Source of the DNA: an uncultured Oscillospiraceae bacterium
GTDB taxonomy: Bacteria; Bacillota; Clostridia; Oscillospirales; Acutalibacteraceae
DNA length: 36,760 nt
NCBI GenBank assembly: GCA_910587835.1
Contig: CAJUNQ010000075.1
Span: forward strand, 1-36,760
Direction of reading: 5' to 3'
Shown here: positions 16,025-25,005 of the stretch, one piece after another
Numbering within the stretch: position 1 is the stretch's first letter
Layout of the letters: the number at the start of each line of letters is the position of its first letter
Program-made: the position numbers and the translations under genes
The notes under the pieces: model-generated
Told to the model about the DNA's origin: nothing
Databases searched by the model: none
The model's input: only the letters and a program-made list of their open reading frames with translations

Positions 16025-16421
16025 TTTTCCTTGTTCTGAACAATAAGGAAAAGGGAGTGCGCACGGGCAGAAAACCGGCCCGGCAAAGACATGGCGCTCA
16101 TGAGCATCCGATCGGTTTGATCGTGCCATATCTGTCCGGCGCTTGAAGGTCACAGAGAGGTCGTCTTAAAACTGAAAAATTGCTGGGTTTTATCCGGGCG
16201 CGAGGTATCTTTATCTGGCCGGCCTGCCGGAGCGGGCTTTGCAGGCGGCCCTGAAAGCGTTTTCGCATTTCACGGACCGCGGGAGGAAAGAGCCGTTTCA
16301 GTCAGGATAAGGCAGCGTTTTGGGATTTTAAGGCGAGTCTTGGCGTGGCCTTTCTTTGTTTTTTACGCGAGAATAAGGGATTGGCGGCAGCGGCTTTTTC
16401 CGCCGCTGGGAGGGAAAGAGC
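16025..16421 (+). other. 397-base gap between rpmH and rnpA with hairpins
   Basis: No gene is seen in this long gap, although rpmH and rnpA are normally adjacent. Just after rpmH, TTTTCCTT and AAGGAAAA pair (about 16025-16052) without a following T-run. At 16388-16408, CAGCGGC and GCCGCTG form a 7-bp stem with a T-rich loop, and its last G is the first base of the rnpA ribosome site GGGAGGG. The gap could hold a processing or attenuation site controlling RnpA level; this is inference. Confidence 0.5.
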
Positions 16422-16787
16422 TTGGATCAAATCATTTCGCTTACCCGCAACAGCGACTTCCGCAGGGCCTATGCCCGGGGAAGGAGCTATGTCTCCCCTG
16501 TGGTTGTAGTGTATGTGCTGAAAAACCGGCAGAAGCTTTTGCGGGTAGGCATTACCACCAGTAAAAAGACAGGGAACGCGGTACAGCGCAGCCGCTCCCG
16601 GCGGGTGATTCGGGAGGCGTACCGGCAGCTGGCCGGGCGGGTCCGGCCTGGGTATGACCTGGTGCTTGTGGCCAGGGGCCGCACCTGTCATGTAAAGAGT
16701 ACAGAGGTGCAGAAGCACATGGAAAAGCAGCTGAAGGCAGCGGGGCTGCTGATGGAAAAGACGGACAGCACGATTGACGGCAAATAA
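16422..16787 (+). CDS. rnpA: Ribonuclease P protein component
   Basis: The protein subunit of RNase P, which helps the catalytic RNA trim the 5' leader of tRNA precursors. The 121 residues include the conserved centre VGITTSKKTGNAVQRSRSRR and VIREAYR, with the RNR-type basic helix, and the N-terminal FRRAYARGRSYVSP. Start: TTG at 16422, with GGGAGGG seven bases upstream; no nearby ATG fits. A small hairpin abuts the ribosome site. yidD follows after a 214-base gap in which I see no gene or clear promoter. Confidence 0.95.
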   Translation: MDQIISLTRNSDFRRAYARGRSYVSPVVVVYVLKNRQKLLRVGITTSKKTGNAVQRSRSRRVIREAYRQLAGRVRPGYDLVLVARGRTCHVKSTEVQKHMEKQLKAAGLLMEKTDSTIDGK

Positions 16788-17001
16788 GCCGGAAAATCCA
16801 GAGAACGCGGTCCATTGCTTGGCTTTACAGAGCTTTGACGCAGCGGGCGCAGTCGGGCGGGCTTTATGGCCGGCGGCTGGGTTGCTGTAACGCAGAGGTT
16901 TTTATTTATGGCTTGAAATTGCGGCTTATTGTGTCTCAGTTGGAGTTTTTCTGTTTTCGTTTGGAATCTTTTGGAATGCTTTTGTTTTGCTTTGAATTTT
17001 T

Positions 17002-17238
17002 ATGAAAAACATTTTGATTGCCCTCATCCGATTTTACCGCAGTCAGGTCTCTCCAAGAACCAGGCCTTCCTGTAAGTATATCCCCACCTGCTCCCAATAC
17101 GGCCTGGAAGCGATTGCGCGCTTTGGCGCCCTGAAGGGCGGGGCTATGACCCTGTGGCGCATTCTGCGCTGCAACCCCTGGAGCCGGGGAGGCTATGACC
17201 CGGTACCGGAAAAAAAATCAAAAAGGAATACTGGCTGA
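17002..17238 (+). CDS. yidD: Membrane protein insertion efficiency factor YidD
   Basis: A 78-residue protein of the YidD family, thought to help YidC insert membrane proteins. The motifs RFYRSQVSPRTRPSCKYIPT, CSQYGLEAI and LRCNPWSRGGYDPVP are diagnostic, including the conserved cysteines. An N-terminal amphipathic helix (residues 1-15) would contact the membrane. No good ribosome site precedes the ATG at 17002; the leader is T-rich. It directly precedes yidC, as in most Firmicutes with this gene. Confidence 0.93.
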   Translation: MKNILIALIRFYRSQVSPRTRPSCKYIPTCSQYGLEAIARFGALKGGAMTLWRILRCNPWSRGGYDPVPEKKSKRNTG

Positions 17239-17356
17239 CCGGGCTGGGCTTTGTCCCCGCCTGACCGGCAGAAAAATATCAGCGGCGCCGGCCTGGGGTG
17301 TTATAGGTGTACATTCGGGCTGTCGCGCCGGTGGAAAAGGGGAAGTCAACCGAGCT

Positions 17357-18412
17357 ATGGCGATTTTTAATTTCTTTGGCAGCATTCTGGGCTATCTTCT
17401 GTGGTTCCTCTACTCGATCTTCCGGAACTACGGCGTGGCCATCATTCTTTTCACCGTGATATTGAAGGCGGTGATGTTCCCCATGTCTGTCAAGCAGCAG
17501 AGGAGCATGGCCGCTCAGGCAAAGCTCTCGGACAAGCAGAAGGAGCTGCAGAAGCGGTATGCCAACAACCAGCAGAAATATAATGACGAGCTGATGAAGC
17601 TCTATGAGAAGGAGGGGGTCAACCCGGGCTCGGGCTGTTTAACCACGCTGATTCCCTTCCCGATTATGCTGGGTATTTTTTATAGTGTGATCATGCCCCT
17701 GTCCAACACCCTGCACATTGCCGGCGAGACCGTGCAGCAGGCGACGGACTACATCTCCCGCATCCCTGGCGTGGCCTCTGCCACTGGCCTGGGGCTTTAC
17801 TCTGAGCTGCAGATCATCAAGCATTTTGAGGTTCTGCGGCCGAACCTGACCATGTTTTCTGCCGGGGACCTGGAAAAGATTGAGTTTTTCTCCAAGGGCT
17901 TCCGCTTTTTGGGGCTTGACCTGCTGTCTTCTCCCCAAGGGTCTGCTTTTCTCAGCTTTTTGTGGCTCATCCCGGTGCTTTCGCTGGTGCTGAGCTTTGC
18001 CTCTCAGTGGTATATGGGACGTTCTACCGGCCAGGCCCAGACCGGCTGCACCAAGGCCATGATGTATGTTTTCCCGCTGATCAGTGTGTACTGGGCTTTC
18101 ATCATGCCGGCTGCTGTGGGTATGTATAATATTATCTCTATTGTCACCAGCGCTTTGCAGACTGTGGTGATGAACCGGTATTTCAGTACCGACCAGCTGA
18201 CTGCCTCCAACGAGGCCCGCCGGGCTGTGGCTCTGGAGCTGGCAGAGGCCGGGGTGCGCCCTCTGCCTGCGGCCCAGCAGAAGCTGATTGCAGATAAGCT
18301 CTCCTCCATGCCCCAGCAGAAGCAGCAGAAGGAGGCCCCCAAGCAGAAGCAGCAGAAAAAGAAAAAGACTGGCGGGGGAGATACAGCCAGCTATATGGGA
18401 AGCAGGAAGTAA
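17357..18412 (+). CDS. yidC: Membrane protein insertase YidC
   Basis: A YidC/Oxa1/SpoIIIJ insertase that inserts membrane proteins alone or with Sec. The 351 residues lack a lipobox. Five membrane helices are visible: about 8-30, 32-48, around residues 100-115 after the cytosolic hairpin, about 195-215, and a final pair within 225-275. The hydrophilic groove residue, usually Arg, is Lys in FTVILKAVMFPM. The cytosolic coiled-coil loop (KLSDKQKELQKRYANNQQKY) and a Gln/Lys-rich C-terminal tail, which can contact the ribosome, are present. The start ATG at 17357 begins at the first helix. It is upstream of jag, its usual partner. Confidence 0.95.
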   Translation: MAIFNFFGSILGYLLWFLYSIFRNYGVAIILFTVILKAVMFPMSVKQQRSMAAQAKLSDKQKELQKRYANNQQKYNDELMKLYEKEGVNPGSGCLTTLIPFPIMLGIFYSVIMPLSNTLHIAGETVQQATDYISRIPGVASATGLGLYSELQIIKHFEVLRPNLTMFSAGDLEKIEFFSKGFRFLGLDLLSSPQGSAFLSFLWLIPVLSLVLSFASQWYMGRSTGQAQTGCTKAMMYVFPLISVYWAFIMPAAVGMYNIISIVTSALQTVVMNRYFSTDQLTASNEARRAVALELAEAGVRPLPAAQQKLIADKLSSMPQQKQQKEAPKQKQQKKKKTGGGDTASYMGSRK

Positions 18413-18454
18413 TTTTGATTTGTTGATATACCCTAGTTGTAAGGAGGTTTCATC

Positions 18455-19402
18455 ATGATCAAGGAAGCCGTCGCCACAGGTGAGAATGTGGAAGTCGCCT
18501 TTGCCAACGCCTGTAAGGCTTTGGGTGTGGAGACCATTGACGCAGAGTGTGAAATTCTTGAGATGCCACAAAAGAAGACCCTGGGGCTTTTTGGTGGGCG
18601 GCCTGCCAAGGTGCGTGCCTATATTGAGGCGCCGGATGAGGTTAAGCCTGCTCCTGCCCCTGTCCGCCCCGAACCCCCGCAGCCGGCGGTTTCCGCGCCG
18701 CTGGCTTCTGTGCCGGAGGCAAAGCCGGCGCTCCAAACCTCTGTAGAGGGGGACCCGGCGGAAAACGCCGCTGTCTACTTGAAAAGTGTACTGGCGGGCA
18801 TGGGCCTGCCGGACGCTGAGGTAACCATTGAGCCTGTGGAGGGGGGAGCCTCTCTGACCCTGGGAGGGAATGATATTGGCTTTGTAATCGGGCACAGAGG
18901 GGAGACTCTGGACGCCCTTCAGTATCTGGCCTCTTTGGTGGCGAACCATAAGGAGGGTTCTTATTTCCGTTTGACCCTGGACGTGGGAAATTATCGGGAA
19001 AAGCGCAAGGAGACTTTGGAGGCCCTGGGCCGTAAAATGGCTTACCGGGCAGTGAAGTCCGGACGCAATTCCTCTTTGGAGCCCATGAACCCCTATGAGC
19101 GCCGGATTATTCATACCGCTGTGCAGACGGTAGCGGGCGCAAAATCTTGGAGTGAGGGAGTAGACCAGGCACGTCATGTTGTGATCGGCCCGGAGAACGG
19201 CGAGCGGTATCAGCCCCGCAGGGACAACCGCCGGGGTGGCCGGGGCGGCTATGGTTCTGGAAAGCCCGGCTATGACAGGGACCGCCGGGGCGGTGGAAGG
19301 CCCCCCCGTTCCTCTCAGCGTGGTGGAGCCCCCAGAACAAGCGGGCCCAAGTCAGACGACCCTGGCGCGCCTATTTATGGTAAGATCGAAGTGAAAAAGT
19401 AA
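18455..19402 (+). CDS. jag: RNA-binding protein Jag/KhpB (EloR)
   Basis: A 315-residue RNA-binding protein that partners KhpA and links RNA control to cell elongation in Gram-positives. Order: Jag-N domain (1-52, with KKTLGLFGGRPAKV), a Pro/Ala-rich linker (about 60-100), a KH domain (about 105-180, containing GFVIGHRGETLDALQYL), and an R3H domain (about 185-250, with NPYERRIIHTAVQ and its RxxxH core). Then comes an unusually long Arg/Gly-rich tail of about 60 residues (RRGGRGGYG, DRDRRGGGRPPR) that should add RNA affinity. GGAGG precedes the ATG. It follows yidC by 42 bases, the standard arrangement. Confidence 0.94.
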   Translation: MIKEAVATGENVEVAFANACKALGVETIDAECEILEMPQKKTLGLFGGRPAKVRAYIEAPDEVKPAPAPVRPEPPQPAVSAPLASVPEAKPALQTSVEGDPAENAAVYLKSVLAGMGLPDAEVTIEPVEGGASLTLGGNDIGFVIGHRGETLDALQYLASLVANHKEGSYFRLTLDVGNYREKRKETLEALGRKMAYRAVKSGRNSSLEPMNPYERRIIHTAVQTVAGAKSWSEGVDQARHVVIGPENGERYQPRRDNRRGGRGGYGSGKPGYDRDRRGGGRPPRSSQRGGAPRTSGPKSDDPGAPIYGKIEVKK

Positions 19403-19457
19403 GGTATTCGCGGGGCGGCTTGGCTGTCCCGCGTTTTCTATTGTGGGAGGTTTTCAG

Positions 19458-20828
19458 ATGTATGATCAGACTCGGACCGTGGCCGCTATTTCTACCGGTC
19501 AGGCCCCGGGAGGAATTGGGGTGGTGCGCATTTCCGGCCCCCAGGCCCTGGCAGTGGGAGAGCGGGTTTTCCGGGCCCGCTCCGGCCGGCCGTTGACTGG
19601 GATGGCCGGGTATTCGGCGGCAGTGGGAGGAATCTATTCTGCCGAGGGGGAGAAGCTGGACGACTGCGTGGCTCTTGTGTTTCGCGGACCAAAAAGCTAC
19701 ACCGGGGAGGATGTGGTGGAGCTCTCCTGTCATGGAGGACTGTACCTGACCCGGCGGGTGCTGAGCGAGGTTCTGACCCAGGGCGCGGACCCTGCCGGGC
19801 CGGGGGAGTTCACCCGACAGGCCTTTTTGAATGGTAAGCTGGACCTGGCTCAGGCAGAGTCTGTGATGGAGTTGATTGGCGCGGGAGGGGAGCAGGCCGC
19901 CCGTCTGGCTCAGGCCGGAAGCAGCGGGGCGCTGTCAAAACGGATTGCCGGCATAATTTCCGACTTGGAGAAGTTGGCTGTGCATTTGGCTGCGTGGGCT
20001 GATTTTCCTGAGGAGGATGTGGATGAGGTATCTGTTGAGGAGACAGAGAAAGCTCTTGATCAGGCGGAGCAGGAGCTGGCCAAGCTGTTGACTGGCTTTG
20101 ACAAGGCAAAGGTCTACCGTGAGGGATTGCGTACCGTGATTGTGGGTCGGCCTAACGTGGGAAAGTCCACATTGATGAACCTGCTCTCAGGCCGGGAGCG
20201 TTCCATTGTCACCCCCCACCCGGGCACCACCCGGGATGTGGTGGAGGAGCCGGTCTCTGTGGGAGGAATCCCTTTGCTGCTGGCTGACACTGCCGGTCTT
20301 CGGGAGTCTTCGGACCCTGTGGAGAAAATTGGGGTGGCTGTGGCCCGAGAGCGGCTTGGCTCTGCTCAACTGGTGCTGGCGGTGTTTGATGGTTCCCGGG
20401 AGCTGGGCCGGGAGGACCTGGACTTGATGGAGGAGCTGAAAACCCTGCCTGTGATTGCTGTTGTAAACAAGTCTGATCTTGAGCACCGGATGGACACGGA
20501 GAAGATTGGGCAGGCCTTAGGCGGACTGGTCCGGATTTCGGCAGCTCAGGGCTCGGGTTTGAAGGAGCTTGAAGACATGCTTGTAAAGAAGCTGGGGGGT
20601 TCGGACTTTCATCCTGTGGATGGTGAGCTGTTTACCCAGCGTCAGCAGGCGGCGGTTCAGCGGGCATGGGAATCCCTACGGCAGGGAAGGGATGCCCTGG
20701 CCCTTACCCTGGACGCGGTGACTGTGTGCGTTGAGAATGCCTTGGACGCTTTGTTTGAGCTCACTGGTCAGAAGGTGTCAGAGCAGGTGGTGGACCAGGT
20801 ATTTGAGCAATTCTGTGTTGGCAAATAG
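19458..20828 (+). CDS. mnmE: tRNA modification GTPase MnmE
   Basis: A GTPase that, with MnmG, adds the carboxymethylaminomethyl group to uridine-34 of certain tRNAs. The 456 residues comprise an N-terminal folate-binding domain (1-118), a helical domain, and an inserted G domain with G1 GRPNVGKS (230-237), G3 DTAGLRE and G4 NKSD. The C-terminal FCVGK motif carries the invariant catalytic cysteine. I start at the ATG at 19458 (GGGAGG ten bases upstream); a TTG at 19443 is too early. mnmG follows after 11 bases, so the two subunits are co-expressed. Confidence 0.96.
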   Translation: MYDQTRTVAAISTGQAPGGIGVVRISGPQALAVGERVFRARSGRPLTGMAGYSAAVGGIYSAEGEKLDDCVALVFRGPKSYTGEDVVELSCHGGLYLTRRVLSEVLTQGADPAGPGEFTRQAFLNGKLDLAQAESVMELIGAGGEQAARLAQAGSSGALSKRIAGIISDLEKLAVHLAAWADFPEEDVDEVSVEETEKALDQAEQELAKLLTGFDKAKVYREGLRTVIVGRPNVGKSTLMNLLSGRERSIVTPHPGTTRDVVEEPVSVGGIPLLLADTAGLRESSDPVEKIGVAVARERLGSAQLVLAVFDGSRELGREDLDLMEELKTLPVIAVVNKSDLEHRMDTEKIGQALGGLVRISAAQGSGLKELEDMLVKKLGGSDFHPVDGELFTQRQQAAVQRAWESLRQGRDALALTLDAVTVCVENALDALFELTGQKVSEQVVDQVFEQFCVGK

Positions 20829-20839
20829 GAGGTGGTAAT

Positions 20840-22726
20840 ATGAAGTCATATGACGCTGGGGCAGTGGATGTGGCGGTAATCGGCGCGGGACATGCGGGAA
20901 TTGAAGCAGGTCTTGCCGCGGCTCGGCTGGGGTGTGAGACTGTTGTTTTTACCATCAATTTGGACGCGGTAGGCAACTGCCCCTGTAATCCCAGTATTGG
21001 AGGCACGGCAAAGGGGCATCTGGTGCGGGAGATTGACGCTTTGGGCGGAGAAATGGGAAAAACAGCAGACGCCTGCATGATACAGAGCCGGATGCTGAAT
21101 TTGGGTAAAGGGCCGGCTGTCCACTCCCTCCGGGCACAGATTGACCGGAACCAGTATGCCCGTGTGATGAAGCATAAGCTGGAGCTTCAGGATCGGTTGA
21201 CCCTTCGTCAGGCAGAGGTGGTGGATATCTCCCCTTGTGAGAGAGCCTGGCAGGTGACCACCCGGCTGGGGGCGGTCTACCGGGCAGGGACTGTGATTAT
21301 TTGTACCGGCACCTTTTTGGGCGGCAAAATTTTTACCGGAGAGGTGGCCTATGAGAGCGGGCCGGATGGAATGTTTCCGGCGGCCTTTCTGCCGGATTCT
21401 CTGAAAAGGCTGGGCATGTCCCTGCGGCGGTTCAAAACAGGTACCCCTGCCCGGGTGCTGCGGTCCTCTGTGGACTTCTCCCGGTTAGAGGTGCAGCATG
21501 GAGATGAGGAGATTGTGCCGTTCTCGTTTGACACGGAGGGGGAGCTGAGCAATCGGGCGGTCTGTCATGTGAGCTGGACCAATGAGGAGACCCACCAGGT
21601 CATACGAGAAAACATTCACCGTTCACCCTTGTACGCGGGACTGATTGAGGGGGTGGGTCCCCGCTATTGTCCCAGTATTGAGGATAAGGTGATGCGCTTT
21701 CCTGATAAGCGGCGGCACCAGTTGTTTCTTGAGCCCTGCGGTCTTGAGACAGAGGAGCTCTATCTTCAGGGAATGAGCTCATCTCTGCCTGAGGAGGTGC
21801 AGGAGGCCTTTTATCATACTATACCGGGCTTGGAAAAGGTCAGGCTGATGCGTAGCGCCTATGCCATTGAGTATGACTGCTGCGACCCTTTACAGTTGGA
21901 GGCAAGTCTGGAATTTCGGGACTGGCCGGGGCTGTATGGGGCAGGGCAGTTTAATGGAAGCTCAGGCTATGAGGAGGCGGCTGCTCAAGGGTTGATCGCG
22001 GGGGTGAATGCGGCCCGGAAGCTTCAGGGTCACACTCCCTTGATATTGGATCGGTCGACTTCGTATATTGGCACTTTGATCGATGATTTGATCACCAAGG
22101 GAGTCACTGATCCCTATCGTATGATGACCTCCCGTTCGGAGTATCGTTTGGTTTTGCGCCAGGATAATGCGGATGAGCGGCTGACCCCAATCGGGCGGGA
22201 GCTTGGTTTGATTTCTGAGCGGCGTTGGGAGAAATTTCAGGAGAAGCAGAGGCAGAAGGAGCAGGAGCTGAAACGGGTGACAGAGACAGTGCTCCCCCCC
22301 AGCGATGAGCTGAACAGGGTACTTGTTTCACGTGGAACAACCGAAGTGACCACAGGGGTGCGGTTGAGCGAGCTGCTGAAGCGGCCTCAGCTCACCTATC
22401 AGGACCTGACTGAGCTGGACAGGGGAAGGCCCGCTCTGCCGGGAGCCGTGCTGGAAGGTGTGGAGATTCAGTTGAAGTATGAGGGCTATATTCGCCGGCA
22501 GCTGGCAGACATTGAGGAGATGCGGCGGGTGGAGTGTAAGGCTCTGCCCAGTAATATAGACTATCAGCAAATTCGGGGGCTGCGGTTGGAGGCAGCGGAG
22601 AAGCTGGAAAAGGTTCGCCCGGCCAATCTTGGCCAGGCCGGACGGGTGTCCGGGGTGAGCCCGGCAGATATCTCGGTGCTGATGATCTGGCTGTCGGCAC
22701 AGGAGCAGCGAGGAGGAGAATCATGA
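20840..22726 (+). CDS. mnmG: tRNA uridine-5-carboxymethylaminomethyl modification enzyme MnmG (GidA)
   Basis: The FAD-containing partner of MnmE. The 628 residues start with the Rossmann motif VIGAGHAGIEAGLAAARLG. They include the conserved CNPSIGGTAKGHLVREIDAL and GTFLGGKIFTGE, the substrate-binding FNGSSGYEEAAAQGLIAG, and the C-terminal helical domain that binds MnmE. A parS-like sequence is embedded in the coding region at 22324-22339. The stop overlaps the rsmG start by four bases (ATGA), indicating coupled translation. Confidence 0.97.
   Translation: MKSYDAGAVDVAVIGAGHAGIEAGLAAARLGCETVVFTINLDAVGNCPCNPSIGGTAKGHLVREIDALGGEMGKTADACMIQSRMLNLGKGPAVHSLRAQIDRNQYARVMKHKLELQDRLTLRQAEVVDISPCERAWQVTTRLGAVYRAGTVIICTGTFLGGKIFTGEVAYESGPDGMFPAAFLPDSLKRLGMSLRRFKTGTPARVLRSSVDFSRLEVQHGDEEIVPFSFDTEGELSNRAVCHVSWTNEETHQVIRENIHRSPLYAGLIEGVGPRYCPSIEDKVMRFPDKRRHQLFLEPCGLETEELYLQGMSSSLPEEVQEAFYHTIPGLEKVRLMRSAYAIEYDCCDPLQLEASLEFRDWPGLYGAGQFNGSSGYEEAAAQGLIAGVNAARKLQGHTPLILDRSTSYIGTLIDDLITKGVTDPYRMMTSRSEYRLVLRQDNADERLTPIGRELGLISERRWEKFQEKQRQKEQELKRVTETVLPPSDELNRVLVSRGTTEVTTGVRLSELLKRPQLTYQDLTELDRGRPALPGAVLEGVEIQLKYEGYIRRQLADIEEMRRVECKALPSNIDYQQIRGLRLEAAEKLEKVRPANLGQAGRVSGVSPADISVLMIWLSAQEQRGGES
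22324..22339. promoter_or_regulatory. parS-like ParB-binding site inside mnmG
   Basis: TGTTTCACGTGGAACA matches the parS palindrome TGTTNCACGTGAAACA at all but one defined position. The exact same 16 bases occur at 25039-25054 beside soj. Being inside a gene is common for parS. Confidence 0.85.
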
Positions 22727-23436
22727 CAGATATTCGGCGGAGCCTTACCGCCATGGCAAAGCAATTTGGCGTTAAGCTGACAGCGGAGCAGGCGGGACAG
22801 TTTCAGCAGTATATGGAGCTGCTGGTGGAATGGAATGAAAAGCTGAACCTGACGGCCATTACAGAGCCGGAGGAGATTGTAGAGAAGCACTTTGTGGACA
22901 GCCTTACAGTGCTTTCCGCCTGCCCCCTGAAGGAGGGGGCCAAGGTGTTGGATGTGGGAACCGGCGCGGGTTTCCCGGGAGTACCGCTGAAAATTGTGCG
23001 ACCAGACTTGCAGGTGACCTTGTTGGATGGGGCAAACAAGCGCCTGCGCTTTTTGGGTGCGGTCTGCTCAGCCTTGGGCCTGTCATGCGACCGCGCGCAT
23101 AAGAGGGCAGAGGAGGCTGGCCTTGATAAGAAACTGCGGGAGAGCTTTGACCTGGTGACAGCCAGAGCTGTAGCGGCATTGAACATTCTCAGTGAATACT
23201 GTCTGCCCCTGGTAAAGATGAAGGGGTATTTTGTGGCAATGAAGGGCCCGGGGGCCAGTCTTGAGCTGGAACAGGCCGGAAATGCCCTGAAGCTGCTGGG
23301 AGGGGATCAGATTAAGGTGGCGGCAGTTCAGCTGCCTGAGGCAGGGGAGAGAAATCTGGTGGTGGTGCGCAAGCTGCGCTTTACCCCCAGAAGCTACCCA
23401 CGTCATGGGGGCACCATTGCCAAACACCCATTATAA
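22723..23436 (+). CDS. rsmG: 16S rRNA (guanine-527-N7)-methyltransferase RsmG
   Basis: A SAM-dependent methyltransferase that modifies G527 of 16S rRNA; its loss gives low-level streptomycin resistance in other species. The 237 residues show the N-terminal helices (EQAGQFQQYMELLVEWNEKL-NLT), motif I VLDVGTGAGFPGVPLKI, and later VTARAVAALNILSEYCLPLV and AMKGPG. The start ATG overlaps the mnmG stop and has AGGAGGAG upstream. The C-terminal RSYPRHGGTIAKHPL is typical. A GNAT gene follows after 12 bases. Confidence 0.96.
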   Translation: MTDIRRSLTAMAKQFGVKLTAEQAGQFQQYMELLVEWNEKLNLTAITEPEEIVEKHFVDSLTVLSACPLKEGAKVLDVGTGAGFPGVPLKIVRPDLQVTLLDGANKRLRFLGAVCSALGLSCDRAHKRAEEAGLDKKLRESFDLVTARAVAALNILSEYCLPLVKMKGYFVAMKGPGASLELEQAGNALKLLGGDQIKVAAVQLPEAGERNLVVVRKLRFTPRSYPRHGGTIAKHPL

Positions 23437-23448
23437 GGAGGAAGCGTT

Positions 23449-23889
23449 ATGAATTTGTTGATGCGCAAGGCAGAGGTTTCAGACATTGAAGGGTTGGACC
23501 TGGTCATGCAGGTGATCAGCGACGGACCTGGTCAGCCGGAGAAGATGGCGGAGCTGATCACCCATATTGCCAAAGATGAGCAAAAATATCTGCTGGTGGC
23601 AGAGAACAGGGACAGTGGAGAGATTGTAGGCAGCTTGTATGGACTGGCCTTTGAGGACATCTGCGGGGACGGTTCGCCCATTCTCCTGGTGGAGAATGTG
23701 GCTGTGCTGGAGAAATGTCAAGGCGCAGGTGTGGGGCGCAGGATGTTTGAGGAGATTGAGAGGTGGGGGAGAGAGCAGGGCTGTCATTATGAAATGCTGG
23801 TCTCGGGGCTGAACCGGAAGGGAGCTCACAAGTTTTACAGTGCCTTGGGTTTTGACGAGGTTAAGGGATTCAAGAAGTATTTGAAGTGA
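23449..23889 (+). CDS. GNAT-family N-acetyltransferase
   Basis: A 146-residue acetyl-CoA-dependent acyltransferase. Motif A, which binds the pyrophosphate of CoA, is VAVLEKCQGAGVGRRMFEEI (about 83-102), followed by the C-terminal YSALGFDEVKGFKKYLK. The substrate is not evident from sequence. AAGGAGG precedes the ATG, and it lies 12 bases after rsmG, so it is likely co-transcribed. After it comes a 286-base AT-rich gap (23890-24175) with no convincing gene; its right end carries the noc -10 element. Confidence 0.88.
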   Translation: MNLLMRKAEVSDIEGLDLVMQVISDGPGQPEKMAELITHIAKDEQKYLLVAENRDSGEIVGSLYGLAFEDICGDGSPILLVENVAVLEKCQGAGVGRRMFEEIERWGREQGCHYEMLVSGLNRKGAHKFYSALGFDEVKGFKKYLK

Positions 23890-24145
23890 TAGAGAGAAGT
23901 GAATTATAAAGTGTAAGGTAATTTGCTATTTGGCCTCAAATTCTGATTTCTTTTGTTGTGATGGCAGAACTTGGGTAAGACTTTTGTTTTCTACGCTTTT
24001 ATTTTCATCGGAAGTAAAGCCTGACTTTAAGAGTACCGAGTTGTTTCTGAGTTCGCTTTTGGCAGACCTGTATCTACCTTCCACCCAGTTCAATAAAAAA
24101 TTTGCGGGCCGACAGATTCTTACAAATCACGCATACTCCATGTAG

Positions 24146-24151
24146 TATAAT
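24146..24151 (+). promoter_or_regulatory. -10 element of a probable noc promoter
   Basis: A perfect TATAAT 25 bases before the noc start, at the end of an AT-rich gap. The best upstream hexamer, TTACAA (24120-24125), is 20 bases away, so the -35 is weak and the promoter may need help or be mis-called. Confidence 0.5.
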
Positions 24152-24175
24152 AAGCCTGCAAGGGAGGTAAGGCAG

Positions 24176-24976
24176 ATGTTTCTGAAGGACAAGCTTAAAC
24201 TCACCCGGCTGCCCACCTCGAAGATTCTGCCCAACCCCTCACAGCCCAGAAAAATCTTTCAGGAGGACGAGCTCCGGGGACTGGCGCAGAGTATTCAGGA
24301 AAACGGTCTTCTGCAGCCTGTAACAGTACGCCGGGAAAACGGCCAGTATTATTTAGTGGCAGGAGAACGGCGGCTGAGAGCCTGCAAAATGGCAGGCATG
24401 AAGGATATCCCCGTGATTATCTCAGACTGCGAGCCTGAGGACAGCGCTGTGCTGGCGCTTCTGGAAAACGTTCAGCGGCGGGACCTGCAAATGTTTGAAC
24501 AGGCCAACGCCATCCTCAACCTGCTGCGGGAGTGGCAGATTACCCAGGAGGAGGCAGCCCGGCGGCTGGGCATGAGCCAGTCTGCTTTGGCCAACAAGGT
24601 CCGCCTGCTGAAGCTGAGCCCGGACGAGCAGTCAGAGATTGTTCAGCACAGACTGACCGAACGCCATGCCCGCGCTCTGCTGCGTGTGGACGATATTGAA
24701 AGCAGGCAGCGGATTCTCCGGACGGTAATCCAGAAGGGGCTTAATGTGGCGCAGACAGAACAGCTGGTAGGGGAGTCGCTGGAAAAAAAGCAGCCGGTTA
24801 AACGAGGCCGGCGGACCTTTGTAGCAAAAGATATCCGGCTCTTTATCAACACCATCGATCACGCGGTGGATGCCATGAAAACCGCCGGCATTGAGGCCCA
24901 GGCGGAGCGCAAGGAGACGGAGGAATACATTGAATGCGTGGTGCGCATTCCTAAATTATCACGAGTACAAGTTTAA
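24176..24976 (+). CDS. noc: ParB-like nucleoid occlusion protein Noc
   Basis: A ParB/Noc-family CTPase-type DNA-binding protein of 266 residues. It has the ParB N-terminal domain with NPSQPRKIF (about 20-28), the CTP-binding motif GERRLRAC (about 62-69), LLENVQRRDL and the HTH ITQEEAARRLGMSQSALANKV. The C-terminal dimerisation part ends in ECVVRIPKL. It sits upstream of soj-parB as noc does in Bacillus, and its DNA-binding helix differs from that of the second ParB at 25918. A basic N-terminus (MFLKDKLKLTRL) could form a membrane-binding amphipathic helix, as in Noc. GGGAGG precedes the ATG. Confidence 0.88.
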   Translation: MFLKDKLKLTRLPTSKILPNPSQPRKIFQEDELRGLAQSIQENGLLQPVTVRRENGQYYLVAGERRLRACKMAGMKDIPVIISDCEPEDSAVLALLENVQRRDLQMFEQANAILNLLREWQITQEEAARRLGMSQSALANKVRLLKLSPDEQSEIVQHRLTERHARALLRVDDIESRQRILRTVIQKGLNVAQTEQLVGESLEKKQPVKRGRRTFVAKDIRLFINTIDHAVDAMKTAGIEAQAERKETEEYIECVVRIPKLSRVQV

Positions 24977-25005
24977 CCCATTCCCTTATTCATTTCCCAC
25001 AGAAG

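Noticed and set aside
16150..16320. A short frame in the rpmH-rnpA gap (YLYLAGLPERALQAALKAF)
   Set aside because: It has no start codon after the upstream stop and no ribosome site, and it is only about 45 codons long.
22971..22982. A second Noc-site-like TTTCCCGGGAGT in rsmG
   Set aside because: It encodes the conserved GAGFPGVP of the methyltransferase, so the bases are explained by the protein, and the palindrome is imperfect.
23930..24145. A 71-codon frame in the gap before noc
   Set aside because: AT-rich, a non-ATG start without ribosome site, and composition unlike the neighbours.
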